This document shows positions 1 to 6,925 of a stretch of DNA of 7,999 bases, one piece after another (the stretch's first letter is position 1; every line of letters starts with the position of its first letter). Made by a program: the position numbers and the translations under genes. Under the pieces are notes generated by a model that saw nothing but the letters and a program-made list of their open reading frames with translations, ran no database searches and was not told where the DNA came from. The DNA comes from Desulfovibrio sp. (GTDB taxonomy: Bacteria; Desulfobacterota; Desulfovibrionia; Desulfovibrionales; Desulfovibrionaceae), in contig DQED01000270.1 of NCBI GenBank assembly GCA_003525525.1, positions 26,847-34,845 of the forward strand, given 5' to 3'.

Positions 1-323
1 TCGCACTGGTGCACGAAGGCGTACATGTATTCGACGTTGATGCCGCCGGCGCACAGCAGGCTCAGGATGGAATGCAGGCCGCCCGGAACGTCGGGCACCT
101 CCACGGCGACCACGGCGTTGCGTCCGACGGTGAAGCCGTGCTCCTTGAGCGCCGCCTTGGCTTTTTCGTGATCGCTGACGATCAGGCGCAGGATGCCGAA
201 ATCCGAGGTGTCGGCCAGGGACAGGGCGCGGATGCTGATGCCGGCCTCGGCCAGGACGCGGGTCACTTCCTCCAGGCGTCCGGCCCGGTTTTCCAGGAAG
301 ATGGAAATCTGTTCGGCTTTCAT
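1..323 (-). CDS. ACT-domain protein, C-terminus cut by window edge
   Basis: Small ligand-sensing protein made of tandem ACT domains, which in this family bind amino acids or related small acids and have no catalytic activity. The visible 107 residues start [20 protein letters not shown]. The first ACT domain spans about residues 3-70, with the typical N-R-A-G-x-L turn at 12-17 and a predicted strand FGILRLIV at 42-49. The second begins near residue 71, with V-P-D-V-P-G-G-L at 76-83 repeating the same turn, and is interrupted by the edge. Relatives of this type are about 140 residues, so perhaps 35 are missing. The ATG at 323 is preceded by GGAGGG (331-336 on the plus strand) at 7 bases. It lies 109 bases downstream of the phenylacetate-CoA ligase gene on the same strand, a pairing common in anaerobes, suggesting it senses an aromatic acid or aromatic amino acid. 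Ligand is inferred. Confidence 0.85.
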   Translation of the reverse strand, partial: MKAEQISIFLENRAGRLEEVTRVLAEAGISIRALSLADTSDFGILRLIVSDHEKAKAALKEHGFTVGRNAVVAVEVPDVPGGLHSILSLLCAGGINVEYMYAFVHQC

Positions 324-383
324 GGCGTTTCCCTCCGAATGGCGTTGGGACCGTTCGTGTCCCGTCCTCTTTCTCGATGCGCG

Positions 384-412
384 ATCCTAGCTTCCCGAAA
401 CGGGAATGTCAT
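384..412 (-). promoter_or_regulatory. Candidate sigma70-type promoter for the ACT-domain gene
   Basis: Read on the minus strand: -35 ATGACA (407-412, five of six consensus bases), a 17-base spacer, and -10 TAGGAT (384-389, four of six). Transcription would start near 377, leaving a leader of about 54 bases to the ATG at 323. The spacer contains a perfect inverted repeat, so the promoter is probably controlled. It would let the ACT gene be expressed apart from paaK. Sequence match only. Confidence 0.5.
392..406. repeat. Inverted repeat TTCCC-N5-GGGAA, possible operator
   Basis: Perfect 6-base arms, TTCCCG and CGGGAA, separated by AAA. It sits entirely between the -35 and -10 boxes of the candidate ACT-gene promoter, the classic place for a repressor or MerR-type activator site. 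It lacks a following T-run, so a terminator for paaK is less likely. A same-sized relative lies at 1882-1896. Confidence 0.45.
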
Positions 413-432
413 ATCTTTTCAAGGGGCCGCAA

Positions 433-1734
433 TTACGCGTGGCGCAGGTCGAGCACGCGCTTGGCCTTGCCCTCGGAGCGCTGGATGGCCCGGGGCTCGA
501 CCAGCTTGACCAGGGCGGTGACGCCCAGGAACTCCTTGATGTTCTTCTGGATTTTGCCTTCCAGGCGCTGGAGTTTGCGCACTTCGTCGGAGAAGATTTT
601 CTCGTCCACTTCGACCTGCACGGTGAGCGTGTCGAGATTGCCCTCGCGCTGCACCACGAGCTGGTAGTGGGGGGAGAGCCCTTCGGTTTCGAGCAGGATG
701 CTCTCGATCTGCGACGGGAACACGTTGACGCCCCGGATGATGAGCATGTCGTCGCTTCTGCCCTGGACGCGCACCATGCGCGCCGTGGTGCGGCCGCATT
801 TGCACGGCGTGGTCACCAGGCGGGTGATGTCGCGCGTGCGGTAGCGGATCATCGGCTGGGCTTCCTTGGTCAGCGTGGTGATGACCAGCTCGCCGGGTTC
901 ACCCGGTTTGACGGGTTCCAGGGTCTCGGGATCGATGACCTCGCACAGGAAATGGTCTTCCTGGAGGTGCGCCCCGTGCTGGGCCTCGGCGCACTCGATG
1001 CCGACGCCCGGGCCCATGACCTCGGACAGGCCGTAGATGTCGATGGCCTTGATGCCCATCTTGAGTTCGATGTCGCGACGCATCTCGTCGGTCCAGGGCT
1101 CGGCCCCGAACACGCCGATCCTGAGCGGCAATTCCTTGAAATCGATGCCGGCTTCGAGCGCCGTCTCGTAGAGCACGAGGCTGTAGGACGGCGTGCAGCA
1201 AAGGACCGTGGCCCCGAAGTCGCGCAGCAGCATGGCCTGCCGCCGCGTGCCGCCGCCCGAGACCGGAACCGTGGTCGCGCCCAGGCGCTCGGCCCCGTAA
1301 TGCGCGCCGAGGCCGCCGGTGAAAAGCCCGTAGCCGTAGGCCACGTGGATGATGTCGCGGCGCGAGGCCCCGGCTGCGGTAAGGGAACGGGCCATCATCG
1401 TGGCCCAGTTGCTGACGTCGCGCTGGGTGTAGCCGGTGACGGTGGCTTTGCCCGTGGTGCCGGAGGAGGCGTGGATGCGCACGACGTTGTCCTTGGGCAC
1501 GGCGAACAGGCCGAAGGGGTAGTGGTTGCGCAGGTCCTGCTTCTCGGTAAAGGGCAGGTAGCGCACGTCGGACAGGCTCCGGATGTCGGCGGGAGTGATG
1601 CCGCGTTCGTCGAAGGCCTTCCTGTAGAAGGCGACGTTGGCGTACACCCGTTCGCACAGCGACTTGAGGCGTTTGAGTTGCAATGCCTCGAGCTCTTCCC
1701 GGGGCAGGGTTTCGATGTCCATATCGAAAATCAT
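433..1734 (-). CDS. paaK: Phenylacetate-CoA ligase (aryl-CoA synthetase)
   Basis: Cytoplasmic ATP-dependent enzyme that activates phenylacetate or a related aryl acid to its CoA thioester through an acyl-adenylate. The 433 residues match the usual PaaK length of about 430-440. Visible signatures: nucleotide-binding loop S-S-G-T-T-G-K at 90-96, adenylate motif I-Y-G-L-S-E at 233-238, R-Y-R-T-R-D at 297-302, a C-K-C-G-R element at 311-315 typical of this family, hinge Q-G-R-S-D-D at 324-329, and the C-terminal domain ending in S-E-G-K-A-K (420-425), which holds the probable adenylation lysine. The ATG at 1734 has GGAGGA (1741-1746) 6 bases upstream; an in-frame ATG at 1722 lacks this. A weak TTGACG box at 1799-1804 could be its -35, but I see no good -10. 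Together with the ACT gene it may serve fermentation or use of aromatic amino acids. Exact aryl substrate is not shown by the sequence. Confidence 0.93.
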   Translation of the reverse strand: MIFDMDIETLPREELEALQLKRLKSLCERVYANVAFYRKAFDERGITPADIRSLSDVRYLPFTEKQDLRNHYPFGLFAVPKDNVVRIHASSGTTGKATVTGYTQRDVSNWATMMARSLTAAGASRRDIIHVAYGYGLFTGGLGAHYGAERLGATTVPVSGGGTRRQAMLLRDFGATVLCCTPSYSLVLYETALEAGIDFKELPLRIGVFGAEPWTDEMRRDIELKMGIKAIDIYGLSEVMGPGVGIECAEAQHGAHLQEDHFLCEVIDPETLEPVKPGEPGELVITTLTKEAQPMIRYRTRDITRLVTTPCKCGRTTARMVRVQGRSDDMLIIRGVNVFPSQIESILLETEGLSPHYQLVVQREGNLDTLTVQVEVDEKIFSDEVRKLQRLEGKIQKNIKEFLGVTALVKLVEPRAIQRSEGKAKRVLDLRHA

Positions 1735-1881
1735 GCGGCTTCCTCCCGTGACGGCGTGGCGCGTCCAAAGGCGATTCCTGCCCGAAAGCCTGCCGCCGCG
1801 TCAAGAGAGGACCGGGAAAAAACGGCTTGATCCACGGCGGCGTTTGCGGGCCGGCCCCAAATCGGATAGAGGTCCGACGTC

Positions 1882-1896
1882 TTCCCAAGAAGGGAA
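1882..1896. repeat. Second TTCCC-N5-GGGAA inverted repeat, upstream of rsfS
   Basis: Arms CTTCCC (1881-1886) and GGGAAG (1892-1897) surround AAGAA, so the core is the same 15-base TTCCC-N5-GGGAA pattern as at 392-406. It ends 22 bases before the rsfS start, and an A5T4 run (1899-1907) separates it from the GGAG ribosome site at 1910-1913. It may be a protein-binding site shared with the ACT promoter, or a 6-bp RNA hairpin in the rsfS leader. The rest of the divergent region 1735-1918 shows no gene and no convincing plus-strand promoter. Confidence 0.4.
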
Positions 1897-1918
1897 GCAA
1901 AAATTTTCCGGAGAGACG

Positions 1919-2335
1919 ATGCCCTCGAAAAAATCCGACGCGAATCTGTCCCCCGTGGACAAGGCCGTCATTGTGGCCGGCTGGCTGGCCGAAAAAAAGG
2001 CAAAAGACATCCTGGCCCTCGACGTGGCCGCCATCAACCCCGTGTGCGAAGCCATGGTCGTGGCCTCGGCCGTGAGCCTGCGTCAGGCCAAGGCCCTGGC
2101 CGATCACGTGCTTGCGCGCTGCGGCGAGGAAGGCTTTTCCTATCTCGGCATGGAAGGCTACCGCTACGGCCAGTGGGTGCTCCTCGACCTCAACGACGTC
2201 ATGGTCCACATCTTCCAGGAAGACCTGCGCCCCTTCTACAACGTCGAGGGCCTGTGGTCCGAAGGCGAGCGCATCGCGCTGCCGGCCCGGGTCGCCGCCC
2301 CGGCGACGTCCGAACCCGATCCGAGCGACGCATGA
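1919..2335 (+). CDS. rsfS: Ribosomal silencing factor RsfS
   Basis: RsfS (Iojap/YbeB family) binds ribosomal protein uL14 on the large subunit and blocks joining with the small subunit, lowering translation when nutrients are short. Family hallmarks: K-K-A-K-D-I-L-A-L-D-V at 26-36, the segment MVVASAVSLRQAKALADHV at 46-64, and the conserved C-terminal core G-x-E-G...W-V-L-L-D-L-N-D-V-M-V-H-I-F (about 77-99), then R-P-F-Y-N-V-E-G-L-W (104-113). At 138 residues it is slightly longer than the 105-130 usual, because of a proline/alanine-rich tail after 120. The ATG at 1919 has GGAG at 1910-1913; the open frame runs further upstream (to 1637) but would be antisense to paaK and unlike the family. 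Its TGA overlaps the gpmI ATG in an ATGA tetranucleotide, indicating translational coupling. Confidence 0.93.
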   Translation: MPSKKSDANLSPVDKAVIVAGWLAEKKAKDILALDVAAINPVCEAMVVASAVSLRQAKALADHVLARCGEEGFSYLGMEGYRYGQWVLLDLNDVMVHIFQEDLRPFYNVEGLWSEGERIALPARVAAPATSEPDPSDA

Positions 2336-3852
2336 CGCCCACCTTGCTCCTTATTCTCGACGGCTGGGGCCTGGCCCCGGCCGGGCCGGGCAACGCCGTG
2401 ACCCTGGCCAGGACGCCGAACCTGGACAGGCTCCTTGCCGCCTACCCGGGCACGACGCTCGCCTGTTCGGGGCGGTCCGTGGGCCTGCCCGACGGCTTCA
2501 TGGGCAACTCCGAGGTCGGCCACATGAACATCGGCGCGGGCCGGGTCGTCTACCAGGACATGACCCGCATCGACATCGCCGTGGAAGAGGGGAAGCTGGC
2601 CGCGAATCCGGTCCTGGCCGACCTCGCCGCGGCGTCCCTTGCCGCCGGCGGCCGGGTGCACCTCATGGGCCTTGTCTCAGACGGCGGCGTGCACAGCCAC
2701 ATCAATCATTTGAAAGCCCTGGTCGCGGCCTTCGCCGCCCTGGGCCAGAAGGACGTGTGCATCCATGCCTTTCTCGACGGCCGCGACACGTCGCCCCAGA
2801 GCGGGGTGGGGTACGTGGGCGCGCTGGAGAGCTTTCTGCGCGAACTGGGCGCGGGCCGCATCGTTTCGCTGACCGGCCGCTTCTACGCCATGGACCGCGA
2901 CAAGCGTTTCGAGCGCGTGGCCGAGGCCTACGCCGCCCTGACCGAAGGGGCGGGCGAATCCTTCAGCGATCCCGTGGCCGCCGTGGAAGCGGCCTACGCC
3001 GCGGGCCAGACGGACGAATTCGTGAAGCCCCGGGTGCTCGCCGGGGGCGAGGGGAAGCTTCGCGACGGCGACGCCGTCTTTTTCTTCAACTTCCGGGCCG
3101 ACCGCGCCCGGGAGCTGACCGCGGCGCTCACGCGCGACGATTTCGACGGTTTTCCCCGAAACGTGCGCCCCAAGCTCTCGGGCTTCGCCACCATGACCGA
3201 ATACGACGGCTCCTTCGGCCTGCCCGTGGCCTTTGCCCCGGAGACCGTTTCCGACGTGCTGGGCGAGGTCTATTCCCGGGCCGGCCTTACGCAGCTGCGC
3301 CTGGCCGAGACCGAGAAATACGCCCACGTCACCTATTTCATGAACTGCGGGCGCGAGGAGCCCTTTCCCGGCGAGGAGCGCATCCTCATTCCCTCGCCGC
3401 GCGACGTGCCGACCTACGACCTCAAGCCCGGGATGAGCGCCGGGGCCGTGACCGAGGCCTTTCTCGGCGCGCTGCCCAAGGGCCATGCCCTTGCCGTGGT
3501 CAACCTCGCCAACTGCGACATGGTCGGGCATACCGGCGTGCTGCCGGCGGCGATCAGCGCCGTCGAGACCGTGGACGCCTGCGTCGGACGCATCGCCGCG
3601 GCGGCTCTCTCGGCCGGCTGGCGCATGTGCGTCACCGCCGACCACGGCAACGCCGAGGAGATGATCGCGCCGGACGGCGGCCCCATGACCGCGCACACGC
3701 TCAATCCCGTGCGCTTCGTGCTCGTGGACGACGCCCGCAAGAACGCCAAGCTCGTTCCGGGCAAGCTCGGCGACATCGCGCCGACCATCCTGCGCCTGGC
3801 CGGGCTGCCCGTGCCGGCGGCCATGACCGGCGCGAACCTCGTGGCGGAGTAA
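2332..3852 (+). CDS. gpmI: 2,3-bisphosphoglycerate-independent phosphoglycerate mutase
   Basis: Interconverts 3- and 2-phosphoglycerate in lower glycolysis and gluconeogenesis through a phosphoserine intermediate with two Mn2+ ions; cytoplasmic. The 506 residues match the usual length of about 510. All key residues are visible: metal ligand D10 in L-D-G-W-G, nucleophile S60 in M-G-N-S-E-V-G-H (57-64), H121 in S-D-G-G-V-H-S-H, D150-R151, R183 and R189 in T-G-R-F-Y-A-M-D-R-D, R256 and R259 in R-A-D-R, K329, D396 and H400 in N-C-D-M-V-G-H-T-G, D437 and H438 in A-D-H-G-N, and H455 in T-A-H-T. The alkaline-phosphatase-like domain is split by the phosphotransferase domain (about 75-300), as expected. 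The start overlaps the rsfS stop by 4 bases and no separate ribosome site is obvious, so translation probably depends on rsfS. No defect seen. Confidence 0.97.
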   Translation: MTPTLLLILDGWGLAPAGPGNAVTLARTPNLDRLLAAYPGTTLACSGRSVGLPDGFMGNSEVGHMNIGAGRVVYQDMTRIDIAVEEGKLAANPVLADLAAASLAAGGRVHLMGLVSDGGVHSHINHLKALVAAFAALGQKDVCIHAFLDGRDTSPQSGVGYVGALESFLRELGAGRIVSLTGRFYAMDRDKRFERVAEAYAALTEGAGESFSDPVAAVEAAYAAGQTDEFVKPRVLAGGEGKLRDGDAVFFFNFRADRARELTAALTRDDFDGFPRNVRPKLSGFATMTEYDGSFGLPVAFAPETVSDVLGEVYSRAGLTQLRLAETEKYAHVTYFMNCGREEPFPGEERILIPSPRDVPTYDLKPGMSAGAVTEAFLGALPKGHALAVVNLANCDMVGHTGVLPAAISAVETVDACVGRIAAAALSAGWRMCVTADHGNAEEMIAPDGGPMTAHTLNPVRFVLVDDARKNAKLVPGKLGDIAPTILRLAGLPVPAAMTGANLVAE

Positions 3853-3856
3853 TGCC

Positions 3857-4102
3857 GTGAGCAACGAACAGCGCAAGCCCCTGACGCCGGCCAAGCCCGT
3901 GGGCGTGGAACTGGTTTTTTTGTATCCCTGTCCGTTTTGCCGGCGCGAGGTGCCCGTGGTGGCGCCGGTCAAGCCGACCATGATCGCCTGCGACGCCTGC
4001 CGGGGACGCTTTCCCATCGTACCCGTGGACGAACGCTCGGTGCGCTTCGTCAAGGTGATGCTGGCCGGCGGCAAGGCGGCGGTGGACCCGGATTTCATCT
4101 AG
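3857..4102 (+). CDS. Small zinc-ribbon protein, function unknown
   Basis: An 81-residue protein I do not recognise as a named family. It has two CxxC pairs, C25/C28 in Y-P-C-P-F-C-R and C45/C48 in A-C-D-A-C-R-G, spaced as in a single zinc ribbon. There is no signal peptide or membrane segment. The tail (56-81) is mixed and ends P-D-F-I. The start is GTG at 3857, chosen because GGAG (3846-3849) lies 7 bases upstream. An ATG at 3852 overlapping the gpmI stop opens only a two-codon frame (ATG CCG TGA). It follows gpmI by 4 bases and precedes the M50 protease by 23, so it is cotranscribed with both. It might be a nucleic-acid or protein adaptor; this is a guess from the fold alone. Confidence 0.8.
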   Translation: MSNEQRKPLTPAKPVGVELVFLYPCPFCRREVPVVAPVKPTMIACDACRGRFPIVPVDERSVRFVKVMLAGGKAAVDPDFI

Positions 4103-4125
4103 TTGACCGTTTGCGAGGCGCTCCC

Positions 4126-4842
4126 ATGACGTACGTCGCTGTCGCGCTGCTCCTGGGCCTTGTCATCCTCGTCCACGAACTGGGGCATTTCCTGGCCGCC
4201 AAGGCCGTGGGCCTGCCGGTGGCGCGTTTTTCCCTGGGCTTCGGGCCGGTCCTTTGCAGCCGGACGTGGGGCGGCACGCGCTGCTGCCTGTCCGCCGTGC
4301 CTTTCGGCGGCTACGTGCTGCTCGCGCTTGCCGGCGAGAAGGACTATCTCGCTTTGCCGTTGTGGCGTCGCATCGCTTTCTCCCTGGCCGGACCCGTCGC
4401 CAATCTCCTGTTCGCCCTGTGCTGTTACGCCGTGGCCTACGCCGTCAGCCCCGGGGAGCATTCCCTGGCCGGCTACTGCGGGAGGCCGCTTGCCTGGACT
4501 CTCGGCACGGCGCAGGCCATGCTGGTCGCCATTTCGCGTCTTTTCGACCATACGCAGGAGCTTTCGAGCCTGGTCGGCATCGTGGCCGAAGGCGGGCGCT
4601 TCGTCGGGGCAAGCGCCTCGCGCCTGCCCGTGCTCGGCGGCTCCATCTCGGTGAGCCTCGCCGTTTTCAACCTGCTGCCCCTACCGCCGCTCGACGGCGG
4701 CAAAATCGTCTGCGACGTCCTCGTGCGCTGCCGCGCCGGGCTGGCCCGCTATTACGTTCCCGTATCGGCCTGCGGCTGGCTGGCGCTCATGGCGCTCATG
4801 CTCTACGCCACGATCCAGGACGTCTGCCGCTATCTGGCGTAA
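4126..4842 (+). CDS. Compact M50 site-2-type intramembrane metalloprotease without PDZ
   Basis: Membrane zinc protease of the RseP/RasP/site-2 family, which cuts transmembrane helices of signalling proteins. The first membrane helix carries the zinc motif H-E-L-G-H (17-21, catalytic E18). The family A-x-P-F-G-G-Y loop appears at 58-63, the S-L-A-G-P-V-A-N-L-L-F-A helix at 86-97, and the third zinc ligand D190 in F-N-L-L-P-L-P-P-L-D-G-G (181-192). A final hydrophobic helix is near 211-230. The catalytic elements therefore look complete, but the whole protein is only 238 residues against about 350-450 in RseP. The region 105-145 is too short to hold a PDZ domain. The ATG at 4126 has GAGG (4115-4118) 7 bases upstream. 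It is flanked on both sides by zinc-ribbon genes. The substrate is unknown; an RseP role in envelope stress is not supported by any neighbour. Confidence 0.9.
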   Translation: MTYVAVALLLGLVILVHELGHFLAAKAVGLPVARFSLGFGPVLCSRTWGGTRCCLSAVPFGGYVLLALAGEKDYLALPLWRRIAFSLAGPVANLLFALCCYAVAYAVSPGEHSLAGYCGRPLAWTLGTAQAMLVAISRLFDHTQELSSLVGIVAEGGRFVGASASRLPVLGGSISVSLAVFNLLPLPPLDGGKIVCDVLVRCRAGLARYYVPVSACGWLALMALMLYATIQDVCRYLA

Positions 4843-4866
4843 GGGTCGGACCTGCCGGCCCCTGCC

Positions 4867-6912
4867 ATGCCTCGTCAACAAGCCCCCATTCCGCCCAGGC
4901 GCGAAAAGACGCCCGCGCGCGCCCTGGCCGACCTGCTCGCGGCAAGCGACGCGCCGCTTGCCGCACTGGAACTTTCAAGCCTCGCCGGCTACGGCGAGAA
5001 GGCCGTGCTCGAAGCCCTCGGGCACCTGCGCCGCTCCCTGCGGCGCACGCCGCGCCCGCTGCGGGTCCATGCCGCCCGTTGCCTCGCCTGCGGCTACGTC
5101 TTCGCCAAGCGCGACCGGCTGGAAAAGCCCGGCAAATGCCCGGTCTGCCGGTCGACGCGCATCGAAGCGCCCCGGTTTTCCCTCGAACCGTCGCCGGATG
5201 TGGACGCCGCCGCCCCTTTGGGCCACTATGCTCCCGGCACTTCCCAAGGAGGACTCCCCATGGCCATAAGCCCCCTGGCCGGCAAGCCGGCGCCCCGGTC
5301 CCTGCTCGTCAACGTGCCCCGACTCGTCGCCGCGTACTATTCCCTTTCCCCCGATCCGGCCGATCCCCTGCAACGCGTCTCCTTCGGCACCTCGGGCCAT
5401 CGCGGCAGTTCCTTCGACGCCACCTTCAACGAGGCCCACATCCTGGCCACGACGCAGGCCATCTGCGACTACCGCGCCGGGCAGGGCATCGCCGGGCCGC
5501 TTTTCCTCGGCATGGACACCCACGCCCTGTCCGAGCCGGCGTTCATCTCCGCCCTGGAAGTGCTCGCCGCCAACGGCGTGGCCACGCGCATCCAGGCGGG
5601 TCGGGGTTATACGCCGACGCCCGTGATCTCCCACGCCATCCTGACGTTCAACCGCGACCACAAGGATGTGCGCGCCGACGGCATCGTCATCACGCCCTCC
5701 CACAATCCCCCGGCCGACGGCGGCTTCAAGTACAACCCGCCTTCGGGCGGCCCGGCCGACACCGACGTCACCCGCGTCGTCCAGGACATGGCCAACGCCT
5801 ACCTGGAAAAAAAGCTCGCGGGCGTCAGGCGCATGCCCTACGCTTCCGCCCTGCGCGCGGATTGCGTGGAGGAGTACGACTACGTCGCGCCGTACGTCGC
5901 GGACCTCGGCAACATGGTGGACATGGCCGCCATCCGCGATGCCGGCATCCGCATCGGCGTCGATCCCCTGGGCGGTTCGGGCATCGCCTTCTGGGAGCCC
6001 ATGGCCGAACGCTACGGCCTGAATCTTTCGCTTATAAGCGACGTGGTCGACCCGACATTCTCCTTCATGACCGTGGACAAGGACGGCAAGATCCGCATGG
6101 ACTGCTCCTCGCCCTACGCCATGGCCCGGCTGATCGAGCACAAGGCCTCCTACGACATCGCCTTCGGCAACGACCCGGACTACGACCGCCACGGCATCGT
6201 CACCAAGGGCGCGGGCCTGCTCAATCCCAACAACTACCTCGCCGTGGCCATCGAGTATCTTTTCACCACGCGTTCCGGCTGGCGCACCGACGCGGCCGTG
6301 GGCAAGACCGTGGTTTCGAGCGCCATGATCGACCGCGTGGCCGCGTCCCTTGGCCGCAGGCTGTGCGAGGTGCCGGTGGGGTTCAAATGGTTCGTGCCGG
6401 GGCTCCTCGACGGTTCCTTCGGCTTCGGCGGCGAGGAGAGCGCCGGGGCGTCCTACCTGCGCACGGACGGCACGGTCTGGACCACGGACAAGGACGGCAT
6501 CATCATGGACCTGCTCGCCTGCGAGATCACGGCCAAGACCGGCAAGGACCCGGCGGAACACTACGCGGCGCTGACCGCGCGTTTCGGCGAGCCCCTCTAC
6601 GAACGCCTGGACGCGCCGGCGAGCAAGGCGCAAAAGGCCGCGCTGTCCAGGCTCTCGCCCGAGATGGTCGCGGCGACCTCCCTCGCCGGCGAGGCCATCA
6701 CCGCCAAGCTCACCCGCGCCCCGGGCAATGACGCGCCCATCGGCGGGCTCAAGGTGGTCACGGAAAACGGCTGGTTCGCCGCGCGCCCCTCGGGCACCGA
6801 GGACGTCTACAAAATCTACGCCGAGAGCTTTAACGGCCGCGAACACCTGCAGGCGCTGCAAACCGAAGCCCGCGAGATCGTGGACGCCGCCTTCGCGGCG
6901 GCGGGGGCGTAG
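4867..6912 (+). CDS. HTH/zinc-ribbon module reading in frame into phosphoglucomutase
   Basis: From the ATG at 4867 an uninterrupted frame of 681 codons joins two unrelated modules. Residues 1-110 resemble small predicted transcriptional regulators with a winged-helix-like segment (about 14-65, A-L-A-D-L-L...[13 protein letters not shown]) and a zinc ribbon with C72/C75 in R-C-L-A-C-G-Y-V-F and C91/C94 in K-C-P-V-C-R-S. Such proteins (COG3357-like, from memory) are normally about 100-120 residues and free-standing. Residues 111-131 are a low-complexity linker that looks like former intergenic sequence, and residue 132 is the usual first methionine of phosphoglucomutase. I checked the codons from 5161 to 5262 by eye and found no stop. 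The start lies 24 bases after the protease stop and has only a weak ribosome site. It may be a true fusion, a regulator that lost its stop, or a sequencing error hiding one. The separate pgm call below uses the internal start. Confidence 0.5.
   Translation: MPRQQAPIPPRREKTPARALADLLAASDAPLAALELSSLAGYGEKAVLEALGHLRRSLRRTPRPLRVHAARCLACGYVFAKRDRLEKPGKCPVCRSTRIEAPRFSLEPSPDVDAAAPLGHYAPGTSQGGLPMAISPLAGKPAPRSLLVNVPRLVAAYYSLSPDPADPLQRVSFGTSGHRGSSFDATFNEAHILATTQAICDYRAGQGIAGPLFLGMDTHALSEPAFISALEVLAANGVATRIQAGRGYTPTPVISHAILTFNRDHKDVRADGIVITPSHNPPADGGFKYNPPSGGPADTDVTRVVQDMANAYLEKKLAGVRRMPYASALRADCVEEYDYVAPYVADLGNMVDMAAIRDAGIRIGVDPLGGSGIAFWEPMAERYGLNLSLISDVVDPTFSFMTVDKDGKIRMDCSSPYAMARLIEHKASYDIAFGNDPDYDRHGIVTKGAGLLNPNNYLAVAIEYLFTTRSGWRTDAAVGKTVVSSAMIDRVAASLGRRLCEVPVGFKWFVPGLLDGSFGFGGEESAGASYLRTDGTVWTTDKDGIIMDLLACEITAKTGKDPAEHYAALTARFGEPLYERLDAPASKAQKAALSRLSPEMVAATSLAGEAITAKLTRAPGNDAPIGGLKVVTENGWFAARPSGTEDVYKIYAESFNGREHLQALQTEAREIVDAAFAAAGA
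5246..5252 (+). promoter_or_regulatory. Strong internal ribosome binding site for pgm
   Basis: AAGGAGG ends 7 bases before the ATG at 5260 and is the strongest such site in the window. It lies inside the longer open frame, where it is read as Q-G-G. It supports independent initiation of phosphoglucomutase at 5260. A -10-like TATGCT (5227-5232) sits just upstream but has no well-spaced -35. Confidence 0.8.
5260..6912 (+). CDS. pgm: Phosphoglucomutase (alpha-D-glucose phosphate-specific)
   Basis: Converts glucose 1-phosphate and glucose 6-phosphate, connecting glycogen and nucleotide-sugar synthesis to glycolysis; cytoplasmic. From this ATG it is 550 residues, close to the 546 of the E. coli enzyme, and begins with the family's usual lead-in [10 protein letters not shown]. 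Landmarks by residue from 5260: S-F-G-T-S-G-H-R-G at 41-49, phosphoserine loop T-P-S-H-N-P-P at 145-151 (S147), Mg2+ loop D-P-D-Y-D-R at 305-310 with D305, D307 and D309, sugar-binding G-G-E-E-S-A-G at 390-396, and phosphate-binding R-P-S-G-T-E-D at 509-515. All four domains are intact. This start is preferred for the mature enzyme because of its AAGGAGG site and family length, yet the same frame continues 131 codons upstream through a zinc-ribbon module with no stop. No terminator with a T-run follows at 6913. Confidence 0.93.
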   Translation: MAISPLAGKPAPRSLLVNVPRLVAAYYSLSPDPADPLQRVSFGTSGHRGSSFDATFNEAHILATTQAICDYRAGQGIAGPLFLGMDTHALSEPAFISALEVLAANGVATRIQAGRGYTPTPVISHAILTFNRDHKDVRADGIVITPSHNPPADGGFKYNPPSGGPADTDVTRVVQDMANAYLEKKLAGVRRMPYASALRADCVEEYDYVAPYVADLGNMVDMAAIRDAGIRIGVDPLGGSGIAFWEPMAERYGLNLSLISDVVDPTFSFMTVDKDGKIRMDCSSPYAMARLIEHKASYDIAFGNDPDYDRHGIVTKGAGLLNPNNYLAVAIEYLFTTRSGWRTDAAVGKTVVSSAMIDRVAASLGRRLCEVPVGFKWFVPGLLDGSFGFGGEESAGASYLRTDGTVWTTDKDGIIMDLLACEITAKTGKDPAEHYAALTARFGEPLYERLDAPASKAQKAALSRLSPEMVAATSLAGEAITAKLTRAPGNDAPIGGLKVVTENGWFAARPSGTEDVYKIYAESFNGREHLQALQTEAREIVDAAFAAAGA

Positions 6913-6925
6913 TTGGAAGAATGTC

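Noticed and set aside
1774..1804. TTGACG-N19-AGGAAT as paaK promoter
   Set aside because: The -35 is fair but the -10 matches only three of six bases and the spacer is long; too weak to annotate.
406..1830. Plus-strand 474-codon open frame opposite paaK
   Set aside because: It mirrors the real paaK frame, shows no domain, and is rich in H, D, G and A as expected from the antisense of GC-rich coding DNA.
1848..1857. GGGCCGGCCC palindrome in the divergent region
   Set aside because: A ten-base GC palindrome is expected often in such GC-rich DNA and has no supporting context.
2677..4098. Minus-strand 473-codon open frame opposite gpmI
   Set aside because: Antisense shadow of gpmI and the zinc-ribbon gene; no motif or ribosome site.
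4103..4108. TTGACC box before the protease gene as a promoter
   Set aside because: No -10 element at 16-18 bases, and the position 17 bases downstream is already the protease start codon.
5227..5232. TATGCT as a pgm-specific promoter
   Set aside because: The nearest -35-like box, TGGACG at 5201-5206, is 20 bases away and poor; kept only as a remark under the internal ribosome site.
4254..6731. Plus-strand 825-codon open frame in another phase
   Set aside because: Arginine- and proline-rich out-of-frame shadow of the protease and pgm, which have full family signatures.
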